Shown: piece after piece, positions 45,774 to 52,811 of the stretch
How the letters are laid out: every line of letters starts with the position of its first letter
How positions within the stretch are numbered: the first letter of the stretch is position 1
NCBI RefSeq assembly: GCF_030695035.1
Contig: NZ_JAUYTT010000005.1
Span: 1 to 64,000, forward strand
Source: Frigidibacter sp.
GTDB taxonomy: Bacteria > Pseudomonadota > Alphaproteobacteria > Rhodobacterales > Rhodobacteraceae
Length of the DNA: 64,000 bases
Direction of reading: 5' to 3'
The notes under the pieces: generated by a model
Database searches by the model: none
The model's input: only the letters and a program-made list of their open reading frames with translations
Told to the model about the DNA's origin: nothing
Program-made: the position numbers and the translations under genes

Positions 45774-46787
45774 ATGCGAGGAAACTTGTCCAAGATCGCG
45801 ACAGACAATCCCGAATGGGGGTATGAAGAACTGCGGCGCGCGATAGACGCGGCGGGCGTGGCCCTGTGGTCGTGGAACGTTGATACCGATGATCTTGCGA
45901 TGGACCCGCAGGGCTATGTGCTCTGGGACGTTGCTCCGGGGCAGCCCCTGACCTTCGAGCGCCTGTCCGAGAAGATCCACCCCGCCGACCGCGACCGGGT
46001 GCGCGACGCCTTCTCTGCGACCAGGGCGCTTGTCGGGGCCTACGAGATCGATTTTCGCACCATCATCGGGCAGGAGGTCCGCTGGATTTCTGCGCGGGGG
46101 CAAGGGGATGATGCCGGTATCCAGAAACGCAAGTTGACGGGCGTATTCCTCGACATCACCGGCCGCAAGCAGGCCGAAGAAGGCCATGAGCTTCTGGCCG
46201 GGGAAATGAGCCACCGCGTCAAGAACCTGCTGGCGATTGCGACCGGACTGACGCGGATCACCTCCCGCTCCTCGACCTCGATCGAGGATATGACCAAGCA
46301 GCTGATGAACCGGCTGACGGCGCTTGGCCGCGCGCATGATCTGGTGCGTCCGCTGCCGGGCGAACAGGGCAAGACCGCCCTGCTTGGCGACATCTTTGCC
46401 GTGCTGCTGTCCCCCTATGATGACGAAGGCGCGTTTGCTGGGCGGATCAGGGTGGCCGTCCCGCGCATGGGGGTGGGCAATGGTACGGCGACCGGGCTGG
46501 CCCTCGTCGTGCATGAACTGGCAACCAACTCGGTCAAATACGGCGCGCTCTCGGTCGAGGGTGGCACCCTCGACGTGTCGGGCTCGATGGTGGGAGAGGA
46601 TGTCCAGATCTGCTGGACAGAACAAGGCGGCCCCGAAGCCTCGTCTCCGGCAGAGATGAGCGGCTATGGCAGCAGCCTTGTGCGGCAAACGATGGAAGGT
46701 CAGCTTGGCGGATCGGTCAGCTATGAATGGTCGAAAACCGGCGCGCTTGTCACTCTGGTCATCAGCGGGCAGCAAATTTCCAGCTGA
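45774..46787 (+). CDS. HWE-family sensor histidine kinase with PAS domain
   Basis: 337 residues, no membrane segment, so a cytoplasmic sensor. A PAS domain spans about 20-130 (VALWSWNVDTDDLAMDPQG, DFRTIIGQEVRWISARG, GVFLDITGRKQAEE). The kinase core has His147 in SHRVKNLLAIATGL, HELATNSVKYGALS as the N box, and Trp281-Glu283 (WTEQGGP), the marks of the HWE/HisKA_2 group. Such kinases often feed the PhyR-NepR-EcfG general stress pathway in alphaproteobacteria. No response regulator is adjacent. Convergent with yciE, which has an EcfG-type promoter match. Confidence 0.9.
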   Translation: MRGNLSKIATDNPEWGYEELRRAIDAAGVALWSWNVDTDDLAMDPQGYVLWDVAPGQPLTFERLSEKIHPADRDRVRDAFSATRALVGAYEIDFRTIIGQEVRWISARGQGDDAGIQKRKLTGVFLDITGRKQAEEGHELLAGEMSHRVKNLLAIATGLTRITSRSSTSIEDMTKQLMNRLTALGRAHDLVRPLPGEQGKTALLGDIFAVLLSPYDDEGAFAGRIRVAVPRMGVGNGTATGLALVVHELATNSVKYGALSVEGGTLDVSGSMVGEDVQICWTEQGGPEASSPAEMSGYGSSLVRQTMEGQLGGSVSYEWSKTGALVTLVISGQQISS

Positions 46788-46850
46788 GGCCGGGCCCCTC
46801 GCACGCAAAGGAGCGGCCGCCCACCCCGATGGGCAAGCGGCCTCACCGCA

Positions 46851-47351
46851 TCACGCGGCGTGGTTCAGACGGCTTTCGGCCAGCTTCGACAGCTTCACAT
46901 CGGTGGCCTTTTCTTCGGCCAGGGTCTGCGCGAAGAGGTCGGCGCATTCGGTGCGGCCGAGTTCCTTCGACCAGGCGATCAGCGTGCCATAGCGGGTGAT
47001 CTCGTAATGCTCGACCGCCTGCGCGGCGGCAGCAAGGGCCGCATCCAGAACGCCCTCATCGTCGATGTCACCAGCGATCTCGTTGGCTTCCTTGATGATG
47101 CCGTCGATGGCCGGGCAGGTCACGGCCTTGGGCTTTTCACCCAGCAGCGCGAAGACCTGTTCCAGCCGGCTGATATGGCCGCGGGTCTCTTCAAGGTGCA
47201 TCTCGAAGCCGCTTTTCAGCGCCGGGGCGCTGGCCTTTTCAATCATTTTCGGCAGGACTTTTTCGATCTGCTTTTCGGCATAGTAGATGTCCTGCAGCGT
47301 ATGCAGGTAGAGGTCGTCCATCGTGTGGATATCTGCGCCAAAGAGGGCCAT
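46851..47351 (-). CDS. yciE: Ferritin-like YciE/DUF892 family protein
   Basis: 166 residues of four-helix ferritin-like fold: HTLQDIYYAEKQIEKVLPKM (about 17-36), HLEETRGHISRLEQVF (about 53-68), AVEHYEITRYGTLIAW and LAEEKATDVKLSKLAESR. Glu and His residues at E31, E55/E56, H59 and E115 are placed as diiron ligands. The function is unproven, but the family is stress-induced in many bacteria. ATG 47351 has AAGGA 7 nt upstream. The 449 nt upstream (47352-47800) are gene-free and contain an EcfG-type promoter, a phased repeat and an attenuator-like structure. Confidence 0.9.
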   Translation of the reverse strand: MALFGADIHTMDDLYLHTLQDIYYAEKQIEKVLPKMIEKASAPALKSGFEMHLEETRGHISRLEQVFALLGEKPKAVTCPAIDGIIKEANEIAGDIDDEGVLDAALAAAAQAVEHYEITRYGTLIAWSKELGRTECADLFAQTLAEEKATDVKLSKLAESRLNHAA

Positions 47352-47411
47352 GGGGGAATCCTTCCATCGATTTCGCGGCGCGCCCGGGGGGCGACCGCCT
47401 TGCCCCCTCAA

Positions 47412-47436
47412 AACGGTTGCCGGCGCGGAATGTTCC
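47412..47436 (-). promoter_or_regulatory. EcfG (general stress) type promoter upstream of yciE
   Basis: On the minus strand GGAAC (47436-47432), 16-nt spacer, CGTT (47415-47412), an exact match to the alphaproteobacterial EcfG consensus GGAAC-N16/17-CGTT, 61 nt upstream of the yciE ATG. By base composition a chance match somewhere in the window is not negligible, but the position and orientation are right for a stress gene. Confidence 0.55.
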
Positions 47437-47454
47437 CAAATGCGGGCGCACAGC

Positions 47455-47492
47455 CATATAGGATATGTATGGGTTCTGTATGCTTTCCGTAT
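47455..47492 (+). repeat. 11-bp phased TGYAT repeat, site 3
   Basis: CATAT at 47455, TGTAT at 47466, TGTAT at 47477, CGTAT at 47488, all 11 bp apart, with GGGTTC between the central pair as in site 1. It lies 19 nt upstream of the -35 of the yciE EcfG-type promoter, a place where a regulator could act. Confidence 0.6.
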
Positions 47493-47520
47493 GTGCGGCT
47501 CAGGGCACCAAGCCGCGCAT

Positions 47521-47566
47521 CTACGCCAGAGCGGGACGCCGCGCGCCTGCGCCAAAGCGGGGCATC
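47521..47566 (+). repeat. Imperfect direct repeat (2 x 20 nt)
   Basis: CTACGCCAGAGCGGGACGCC (47521-47540) and CTGCGCCAAAGCGGGGCATC (47547-47566) agree at 15 or more of 20 positions, 26 nt apart. They lie between the attenuator-like structure and the phased repeat in the yciE upstream region. No function is known. Confidence 0.4.
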
Positions 47567-47570
47567 CCCC

Positions 47571-47659
47571 AAAAAAATGGAGGGCCCCGGCACCCCTACC
47601 GAGACCCTCCCCACCCCACGTGCTCCCTACTCACCACACGTGACTGCAAAAGGTCTCGG
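47571..47659 (-). ncRNA. Candidate terminator/antiterminator RNA upstream of yciE
   Basis: Minus-strand order: CCGAGACC (47659-47652); CACGTG (47642-47637) and CACGTG (47622-47617), which can pair with each other; GGAGGGTCTCGG (47610-47599); 8-nt loop; CCGGGGCCCTCC (47590-47579); A; seven T (47577-47571). The last two arms form a 12-bp terminator (two T-G pairs). The first segment is perfectly complementary to GGTCTCGG inside the terminator 5' arm, so the two pairings exclude each other. It could be a leader that gates read-through into yciE or a short separate RNA. No protein-coding frame is convincing here. Confidence 0.45.
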
Positions 47660-47715
47660 CCTACTGGCCTATGGATGGACCTTAGGTCGGCCGGCGATTC
47701 CGCGCAAGCCGCGAC

Positions 47716-47724
47716 TGTGGATAA
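47716..47724 (-). promoter_or_regulatory. DnaA-box match
   Basis: TTATCCACA on the minus strand, identical to the canonical DnaA box. Single, without an AT-rich unwinding region or further boxes, so not an origin. It may be a chance match or a regulatory site upstream of the candidate RNA. Confidence 0.25.
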
Positions 47725-47765
47725 ATCTATGTGAAATCAGTGCAGTAGAGTGAACGCGGCGTTAA

Positions 47766-47792
47766 GCACGGCACCCAAAAGGGGCACCGTGC
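47766..47792 (-). terminator. Terminator-like hairpin after the DUF2853 gene
   Basis: On the minus strand GCACGGTGCCC - CTTTT - GGGTGCCGTGC, an 11-bp stem with two wobble pairs, 9 nt beyond the stop. Only a short T stretch follows (TTAAC), so efficiency is uncertain. Confidence 0.5.
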
Positions 47793-47800
47793 AAGGGCGA

Positions 47801-48142
47801 TCACGCGTAGACGGCTTCCTTGCCGAACTGCTTGACCAGCAGATAGTAGATCGCGGCGCGATACTTGTTGCGGTCGGATTTGCCATAGGTCTCGACCGCA
47901 GCATCAATCGCCACCATCAGCTCGGGCCCCTCGGCAAGCCCCAGTTTTTTCATCAGAAAATTGTTCTTCACCCGCTCCATCTCCGCCGGATCCGACGCGG
48001 CAATGGTCTCGGCGTCGGCGTTGTAGATCGCCGGGCCGCAGCCGATGGTGACCTTGGTCAGCAGCGCCATATCGACCTCGATGCCGCATTTGCTTTGCAG
48101 CGCTTCGGCATATTTGGCGACGAGGTCTTCACGTTTACCCAT
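47801..48142 (-). CDS. DUF2853 family protein
   Basis: 113 residues, mostly helical: VAKYAEALQSKCGIEVDMAL, IGCGPAIYNADAETIAASD and the C-terminal NKYRAAIYYLLVKQFGKEAV. The conserved family has no established function; a small all-alpha soluble fold is expected. It ends with a strong hairpin and is separated from ahcY upstream by the ahcY terminator, so it probably has its own promoter in the 98 nt before its start. The ribosome site is weak (GGGTGGAAGAAC before ATG 48142). Confidence 0.8.
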   Translation of the reverse strand: MGKREDLVAKYAEALQSKCGIEVDMALLTKVTIGCGPAIYNADAETIAASDPAEMERVKNNFLMKKLGLAEGPELMVAIDAAVETYGKSDRNKYRAAIYYLLVKQFGKEAVYA

Positions 48143-48240
48143 GTTCTTCCACCCTTATTCGGCCGAATTGCACCGGCCTTGAACCAGTCTCACGCCCCTC
48201 AGGGCTGGGGCAAGCATAGGGGTCACGGGCGCGTGATGGC

Positions 48241-48278
48241 AAAAGAAAACCGCCCGTGACGCAGGGCCCGGGCGGTTT
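48241..48278 (-). terminator. Intrinsic terminator of ahcY
   Basis: A 10-bp perfect stem AAACCGCCCG / CGGGCGGTTT (48269-48278 with 48247-48256) followed on the minus strand by TTTTCTTTT-type sequence. It begins 18 nt after the ahcY stop. Confidence 0.85.
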
Positions 48279-48296
48279 GTCGCGTCCTTGCGGCGC

Positions 48297-49685
48297 TTAG
48301 TAGCGGTAATGTTCCGACTTGAACGGGCCGTCAATGTTGACGCCGATATAGTCGGCCTGATCCTTGCGCAGCTCGGTCAGTTTCACGCCGATCTTCTTGA
48401 GGTGCAGACGGGCGACCTTTTCGTCCAGATGCTTGGGCAGGATATAGACACCCGGCGCATATTCACCCTCCTTGGTCCACAGCTCGATCTGCGCCAGAAC
48501 CTGGTTGGTAAAGCTGGCCGACATCACGAAGGACGGGTGGCCGGTGGCATTGCCAAGGTTCAGCAGCCGGCCTTCCGACAGCAGGATGATCCGTGCGCCC
48601 GAGGGCATCTCGATCATGTCCACCTGGTCCTTGATGTTGGTCCATTTGTGGTTCTTCAGCGCCGCGACCTGAATTTCGTTGTCGAAGTGGCCGATATTGC
48701 CGACGATCGCCATGTCCTTCATCTCGCGCACATGCTCGATGCGTATCACGTCCTTGTTGCCGGTGGTGGTGATGAAGATGTCGGCGGAAGAAACAACGTC
48801 CTCCAGCAGCACCACTTCAAACCCGTCCATCGCCGCCTGCAGCGCGCAGATCGGGTCGACCTCCGTCACCTTCACCCGGGCGCCGGCGCCTTGCAAGCTG
48901 GCGGCAGAGCCTTTGCCCACGTCGCCATAACCGCAGACCACGGCGACCTTGCCGGCCATCATCGTGTCAGTGGCGCGGCGGATGCCGTCGACCAGCGATT
49001 CCTTGCAGCCATACTTGTTGTCGAACTTCGACTTGGTGACCGAGTCGTTCACGTTGATCGCTGGGAAGGGCAGCTGGCCCTTCTTGTGCAGATCATAGAG
49101 GCGATGAACGCCGGTGGTGGTTTCTTCGGACACGCCCTTGATCGCAGCGCGCTGTGCGGTGAACCAGCCCGGCGAGGCCGCCAGCCGCTTGCGGATCTGG
49201 GCGAACAGGCACACTTCCTCATCCGAGGTCGGCACGTCGATCAGCCCTGCCTCGCCAGCCTCGACCCGCGCCCCCAGCAGGATGTAGAGCGTGGCATCGC
49301 CGCCATCGTCGAGGATCATGTTGCAGGTGCCCTCGGCGAACTGGAAGATCCGGTCGGTATAGGCCCAGTAATCCTCCAGCGTCTCGCCCTTGGTCGCGAA
49401 AACCGGGATCCCCACTTCTGCAATGGCGGCCGCGGCATGATCCTGGGTCGAGAAGATGTTGCAGCTGGCCCAACGCACATCGGCGCCAAGCGCCTTCAGC
49501 GTCTCGATCAGCACGGCGGTCTGGATGGTCATGTGCAGGCTGCCGGCGATGCGCGCGCCCTTCAGCGGTTGCGCGGCGCCAAATTCCTCGCGCAGGGCCA
49601 TCAGGCCCGGCATCTCAGTCTCCGCGATATCGAGTTCCTTGCGGCCATAGGCGGCGAGGGAAATGTCCTTGACGATGTAATCCAT
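48297..49685 (-). CDS. ahcY: Adenosylhomocysteinase
   Basis: 462 residues. Splits S-adenosylhomocysteine to adenosine and homocysteine, keeping methyl transfer running. The N-terminal substrate domain has [19 protein letters not shown] and [18 protein letters not shown]-binding is [20 protein letters not shown] (near residue 228); the C-terminus ends PFKSEHYRY, the tail that reaches into the partner subunit. The length matches the long bacterial form with a 40-residue insertion. In Rhodobacter capsulatus ahcY also lies near hvrA and reg genes. I see no SAH-riboswitch pattern in the 103 nt upstream. Confidence 0.98.
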   Translation of the reverse strand: MDYIVKDISLAAYGRKELDIAETEMPGLMALREEFGAAQPLKGARIAGSLHMTIQTAVLIETLKALGADVRWASCNIFSTQDHAAAAIAEVGIPVFATKGETLEDYWAYTDRIFQFAEGTCNMILDDGGDATLYILLGARVEAGEAGLIDVPTSDEEVCLFAQIRKRLAASPGWFTAQRAAIKGVSEETTTGVHRLYDLHKKGQLPFPAINVNDSVTKSKFDNKYGCKESLVDGIRRATDTMMAGKVAVVCGYGDVGKGSAASLQGAGARVKVTEVDPICALQAAMDGFEVVLLEDVVSSADIFITTTGNKDVIRIEHVREMKDMAIVGNIGHFDNEIQVAALKNHKWTNIKDQVDMIEMPSGARIILLSEGRLLNLGNATGHPSFVMSASFTNQVLAQIELWTKEGEYAPGVYILPKHLDEKVARLHLKKIGVKLTELRKDQADYIGVNIDGPFKSEHYRY

Positions 49686-49788
49686 TGGCAGCCGGTGCCT
49701 CCTGTCCCGAAATTCAGGTCAGGACGTAGCATTGCCGGGACCTTGCTTCAATGCACAGCACGGGCCGATTTACCAAGGAATTGAGGCT

Positions 49789-50232
49789 TTAGCCCGCGGC
49801 AAGGGTCTCAAGCCCGGTTTCCCCGGCCCAATCGCGCCCGGTCTCGATCACGCAGGCGATGCCATCGGCGCGGGTGGCCAGCATCGTCCAGGTGCCGAGC
49901 CGGTCCGAGGCCCAAAGCTCGACAAAGATCCCGTCGCGTTCCTGCGGGGCGCTGACACGCGTTTCTTCGAAATCGTTCGTCAGCTTTTCGGTCACGGTCA
50001 CGCGCACGTCGCAATAAGGCTCGTCATAGGCCTGATCGTCACCATAGGCGGTCACAAGATCAAGCAGGGCCAGATTGTCGAGGCTGGGCACTTCGGCGCT
50101 GCTGCGCATCGCATCAGACGGCGGAACAAGCCGGTAAGAGAGGGACTCGGCCGGCGCCGTCATCGCCAGCGTGGCAGCGGCGACGACAAGGCCCAAGGCC
50201 GTGAACACGGTGGCGGTGTGGGAGGTTTTCAT
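49789..50232 (-). CDS. Small exported protein of unknown function
   Basis: 147 residues. Signal peptide TATVFTALGLVVAAATLAMTAPAES. The mature domain (about 27-147) has YCDVRVTVTEKLTNDFEETR, ELWASDRLGTWTMLATRAD and CVIETGRDW, with two cysteines that could form one disulfide. No family recognised. ATG 50232 has AAGGAG 7 nt upstream, which sets the start; an upstream in-frame ATG is not supported. Divergent from the HD-hydrolase gene. Confidence 0.75.
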   Translation of the reverse strand: MKTSHTATVFTALGLVVAAATLAMTAPAESLSYRLVPPSDAMRSSAEVPSLDNLALLDLVTAYGDDQAYDEPYCDVRVTVTEKLTNDFEETRVSAPQERDGIFVELWASDRLGTWTMLATRADGIACVIETGRDWAGETGLETLAAG

Positions 50233-50408
50233 CAGCGGCTCCTTTGCGGTCCGGGTGATGTTGCGGGGATCGGTCACCATTCATGCGGGACCAGATCGGA
50301 TGAACGTCCTGCAACAAGCCGAAAGAGGCCAATAAGTTCCCTCCGCCGCGTTTACAGATCCGCGAGCGGCCCGTAATCAGGGCGCAGACATTCCTCAAGA
50401 CGGTGGCT

Positions 50409-51017
50409 ATGGCCCAGCCTTTGCAAAAACTCCCGCGCGCATGGCAGCGGATGTTGTCGGGCCGGCGGCTGGATCTGCTGGACCCGACGCCTATGGATAT
50501 AGAAATCGAGGATATCGCCCACGGGCTGGCCTTTGTCGCCCGCTGGAACGGGCAGACGCGGGGAGATTTTGCCTATTCGGTGGCCGAGCATTCCTTGCTG
50601 GTGGAAGAAATCTTCGCACGGCTGGTGCCCGGGGCCGCGGTGAAATGGCGGCTGGCGGCACTGCTGCATGATGCCCCGGAATATGTGATCGGTGACATGA
50701 TCAGCCCGGTGAAATCCGCCATCGGCCCGGCCTATGGCGAGCTGGACCAGCGATTGACGGCCGCCGTGCATCTGCGCTTTGGCCTGCCGGCGATGCTGCC
50801 CGTCGGCATCAAGAAAGACATCAAGCGGGCTGACCGGGTGTCTGCCTGGCTGGAAGCGGTGCAGATTGCCGGCTTCAGTTCCGCCGAGGCCGACAAGTTC
50901 TTTGGCCGTCCGAACCGGGCGATCCTGCAGGGGCTCGAAATCCGCCTGCGTCCCCCGGCCGAGGTGCGGGCGGATTATACCGCCCGACACCGTGATCTTA
51001 TGGCGCTGATGCCCTGA
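50409..51017 (+). CDS. HD-domain hydrolase (YfbR-like nucleotidase family)
   Basis: 202 residues with the HD metal site: YSVAEHSLLVEEIF (near residue 56), AALLHDAPEYVIGDMISPVK (HD pair near residue 87) and a later Asp in KADRVSAWLEAV-like sequence (DIKRADRVSAW). This set is typical of YfbR/YfdR-type 5'-deoxynucleotidases or related phosphohydrolases; substrate unknown. Also open from GTG 50403. Convergent with hvrA, 8 nt apart, within the reg-ahcY neighbourhood. Confidence 0.85.
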   Translation: MAQPLQKLPRAWQRMLSGRRLDLLDPTPMDIEIEDIAHGLAFVARWNGQTRGDFAYSVAEHSLLVEEIFARLVPGAAVKWRLAALLHDAPEYVIGDMISPVKSAIGPAYGELDQRLTAAVHLRFGLPAMLPVGIKKDIKRADRVSAWLEAVQIAGFSSAEADKFFGRPNRAILQGLEIRLRPPAEVRADYTARHRDLMALMP

Positions 51018-51025
51018 CGGCTGGC

Positions 51026-51343
51026 TCAGATCGCCAGATCGTTCAGGCTTTTGCCTTCTTTCAGCGCAGCCTCGACCCAACGCGGCCGCCGGCCCCGGCC
51101 CGTCCAGGTATCGGACGGGCTTGCCGGATTGGCATATTTCGGCGCAGCGGATTTGCGTTTCTTCTGCACCTGCACGCCGGTCAGCTCGGCCAGCGAGAAG
51201 CCGAGTTTGCGGGCGGTTTCTTCAAGCTCGCTCAGGGCTTCTTTTTTCTTGCGGTCCTCGAACGTGGCAATCGCACGCGAGACCTGTGTCTGCAGGTCGC
51301 GCAGTTCTTTCAGCGAAAGATCGTCCAGGTTGAAAGCGTTCAT
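51026..51343 (-). CDS. hvrA: H-NS family DNA-binding regulator HvrA
   Basis: 105 residues. N-terminal oligomerising helices (LDDLSLKELRDLQTQVSRAI, EALSELEETARKLGFSL) and a C-terminal H-NS DNA-binding motif TWTGRGRRPRWVEAAL near residue 78. In Rhodobacter capsulatus HvrA activates photosynthesis genes in dim light and affects nitrogen fixation, and its gene lies downstream of regA as here. Two adjacent ATG codons are possible; 51343 has AAAGG at the better spacing (7 nt). It is preceded by the regA terminator. Confidence 0.9.
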   Translation of the reverse strand: MNAFNLDDLSLKELRDLQTQVSRAIATFEDRKKKEALSELEETARKLGFSLAELTGVQVQKKRKSAAPKYANPASPSDTWTGRGRRPRWVEAALKEGKSLNDLAI

Positions 51344-51403
51344 CATTTTACCTTTAATATCCCATCCCTCTTTCATCATTTAATTCGGAGAATTACAGAA
51401 TGC

Positions 51404-51438
51404 AAAGAAAAAACCCCGAAGCAGCGCTTCAGGGTTTT
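51404..51438 (-). terminator. Intrinsic terminator of regA
   Basis: AAAACCC-c-GAAGC pairs with GCTTC-a-GGGTTTT (51410-51422 with 51426-51438, one mismatch, 3-nt loop). Minus-strand reading continues into TTTCTTTGC. It separates regA from hvrA, so hvrA needs its own promoter or read-through. Confidence 0.8.
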
Positions 51439-51469
51439 CGGGTCGCGGGAGCGCGCGCCTCTGGCAGTC

Positions 51470-52024
51470 TTAGCGCGGGCTGCGCTTCGCCAGAATACGC
51501 TGCAGGGTGCGGCGGTGCATGTTCAGCCGCCGCGCCGTTTCGCTGACATTGCGGTCACACATCTCATAGACGCGCTGGATATGTTCCCACCGCACACGGT
51601 CTGCCGACATCGGGTTTTCGGGCGGCGGCGGCAGCGCCTCGCCCGTGGACAGCAGCGCCGCGGTAATGTCGTTGGCATCGGCCGGCTTAGACAGATAGTC
51701 GGTTGCGCCCATCTTCACCGCAGCCACGGCCGTGGCGATGGCGCCATAGCCGGTCAGCACCACGATCCGCGCATCGGGCCGCTTCTCGCGCAGCGCCTCG
51801 ACCACATCGAGCCCGTTGCCATCTTCCAGCCGCAGGTCGATCACTGCATAGGCCGGGGCCGATTGCTGGACGATGGCCTTGCCCGCCGCCACGCTTTCTG
51901 CCGTTACCGGCGCGAAACCACGCTTTTCCATGGCACGTGCAAGCCGGGTGACGAAAGGTGCATCGTCATCGACCAGCAACAGGGACCTGTCAGGCCCCAG
52001 CTCGGCATGTTCGTCCTCGGCCAT
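51470..52024 (-). CDS. regA: Redox response regulator RegA/PrrA
   Basis: 184 residues. The receiver domain has acidic pocket VDDD (near residue 18), phospho-acceptor Asp63 in YAVIDLRLEDGNGLD, the Thr of VVLTGYG and Lys of SKPADANDI. A proline linker (GEALPPPPENP) joins a Fis-type HTH (NVSETARRLNMHRRTLQRIL). With RegB it controls photosynthesis, carbon and nitrogen fixation, hydrogen use and respiration in purple bacteria and their relatives. It follows senC on the same strand after 69 nt and is opposite to regB, the usual layout. Confidence 0.97.
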   Translation of the reverse strand: MAEDEHAELGPDRSLLLVDDDAPFVTRLARAMEKRGFAPVTAESVAAGKAIVQQSAPAYAVIDLRLEDGNGLDVVEALREKRPDARIVVLTGYGAIATAVAAVKMGATDYLSKPADANDITAALLSTGEALPPPPENPMSADRVRWEHIQRVYEMCDRNVSETARRLNMHRRTLQRILAKRSPR

Positions 52025-52093
52025 TTTTCGAGTATCCCCCAGTGCGTCGGTTGAACCGTTCTAGGACCTTAGACGGCCGGGGTCAATTTCTGC

Positions 52094-52720
52094 CTAGCTG
52101 GCGGCCTCGATGAAGCAGGCGGCCCGCTCGGCCATCTGCTGCGGCTCCACATCGCGGTTGAAGTATTCGACGAAACCGTGGCCCGGCAATACCAGATAGG
52201 TCTGGGTCGAATGATCGACAAGGTAATAATCATCCTCGGCCGGTTGGGCCTTGTAATACGTGCGATAGGCCTGACTTGCCGCCCGCACCTGCTCTTCGCT
52301 GCCGGTCAGGCCGATCATGCGCGGATGCATGATCGACGCGAATTCGCCCATCACCTCGGGCGTGTCGCGGTTCGGGTCGATGGAAATGAACACCGGCGTC
52401 ACCTGATAGCCCATTTCTTCCAGCGCATCGACCGCTTCGGCATTGCGGGCATTGTCGAGCGGGCAGACGTCGGGGCAGAAGGTATAGCCGAAATACAGCA
52501 AGCTGGGCTGGGTGATGACATCGGCATCGGTCACCGTGGCGCCGGTCTTGTCTACCAGAGTGAACGGCCCGCCGATGGCGCCCGCCCCGCCCGCGACCAC
52601 GCCCTGACGGCAGTCAGCGAACTGGTCGCTGCCGCCCCGGGTCAGCGCGAAGCTGACCACAAGCCCGATCGCCACCACCGAAACCGCCGCGACCGCCAAT
52701 CTCTGCGTTGAAACTGCCAT
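52094..52720 (-). CDS. senC: SCO1/SenC/PrrC copper-binding protein
   Basis: 208 residues. One N-terminal membrane anchor (LAVAAVSVVAIGLVVSFAL) and a periplasmic thioredoxin-like domain with the copper-binding Cys-x3-Cys in GYTFCPDVCPLDNA (near residue 80) and the distal His in LVDHSTQTYLVL. Needed for the CuA/CuB sites of cytochrome oxidase; in Rhodobacter it also links oxidase electron flow to RegB signalling. ATG 52720 has GGGGGA 7 nt upstream. Divergent from regB with 91 nt between starts, first gene of the senC-regA unit. Confidence 0.95.
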   Translation of the reverse strand: MAVSTQRLAVAAVSVVAIGLVVSFALTRGGSDQFADCRQGVVAGGAGAIGGPFTLVDKTGATVTDADVITQPSLLYFGYTFCPDVCPLDNARNAEAVDALEEMGYQVTPVFISIDPNRDTPEVMGEFASIMHPRMIGLTGSEEQVRAASQAYRTYYKAQPAEDDYYLVDHSTQTYLVLPGHGFVEYFNRDVEPQQMAERAACFIEAAS

Positions 52721-52811
52721 ACGAATATCCCCCAGCCAGATGGCGCATTGATCCCTCATCCGGGCATCACTATCAATCCCGCAAGCACCAGTTGCGACAT
52801 CGAGACCGCTC

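Noticed and set aside
47464-47643. Small plus-strand frames in the yciE upstream region
   Set aside because: They translate the repeats and hairpins, have no ribosome site and different frames overlap; the region is better explained as regulatory.
47716-47724. Origin of replication suggested by a perfect DnaA box
   Set aside because: Only one box, no AT-rich region, no dnaA, hemE, parAB or gidA nearby.
49686-49788. SAH or SAM riboswitch upstream of ahcY
   Set aside because: I looked for the conserved cores of these riboswitches and did not see them; only a plain ribosome site (AGGAGG) near the start.
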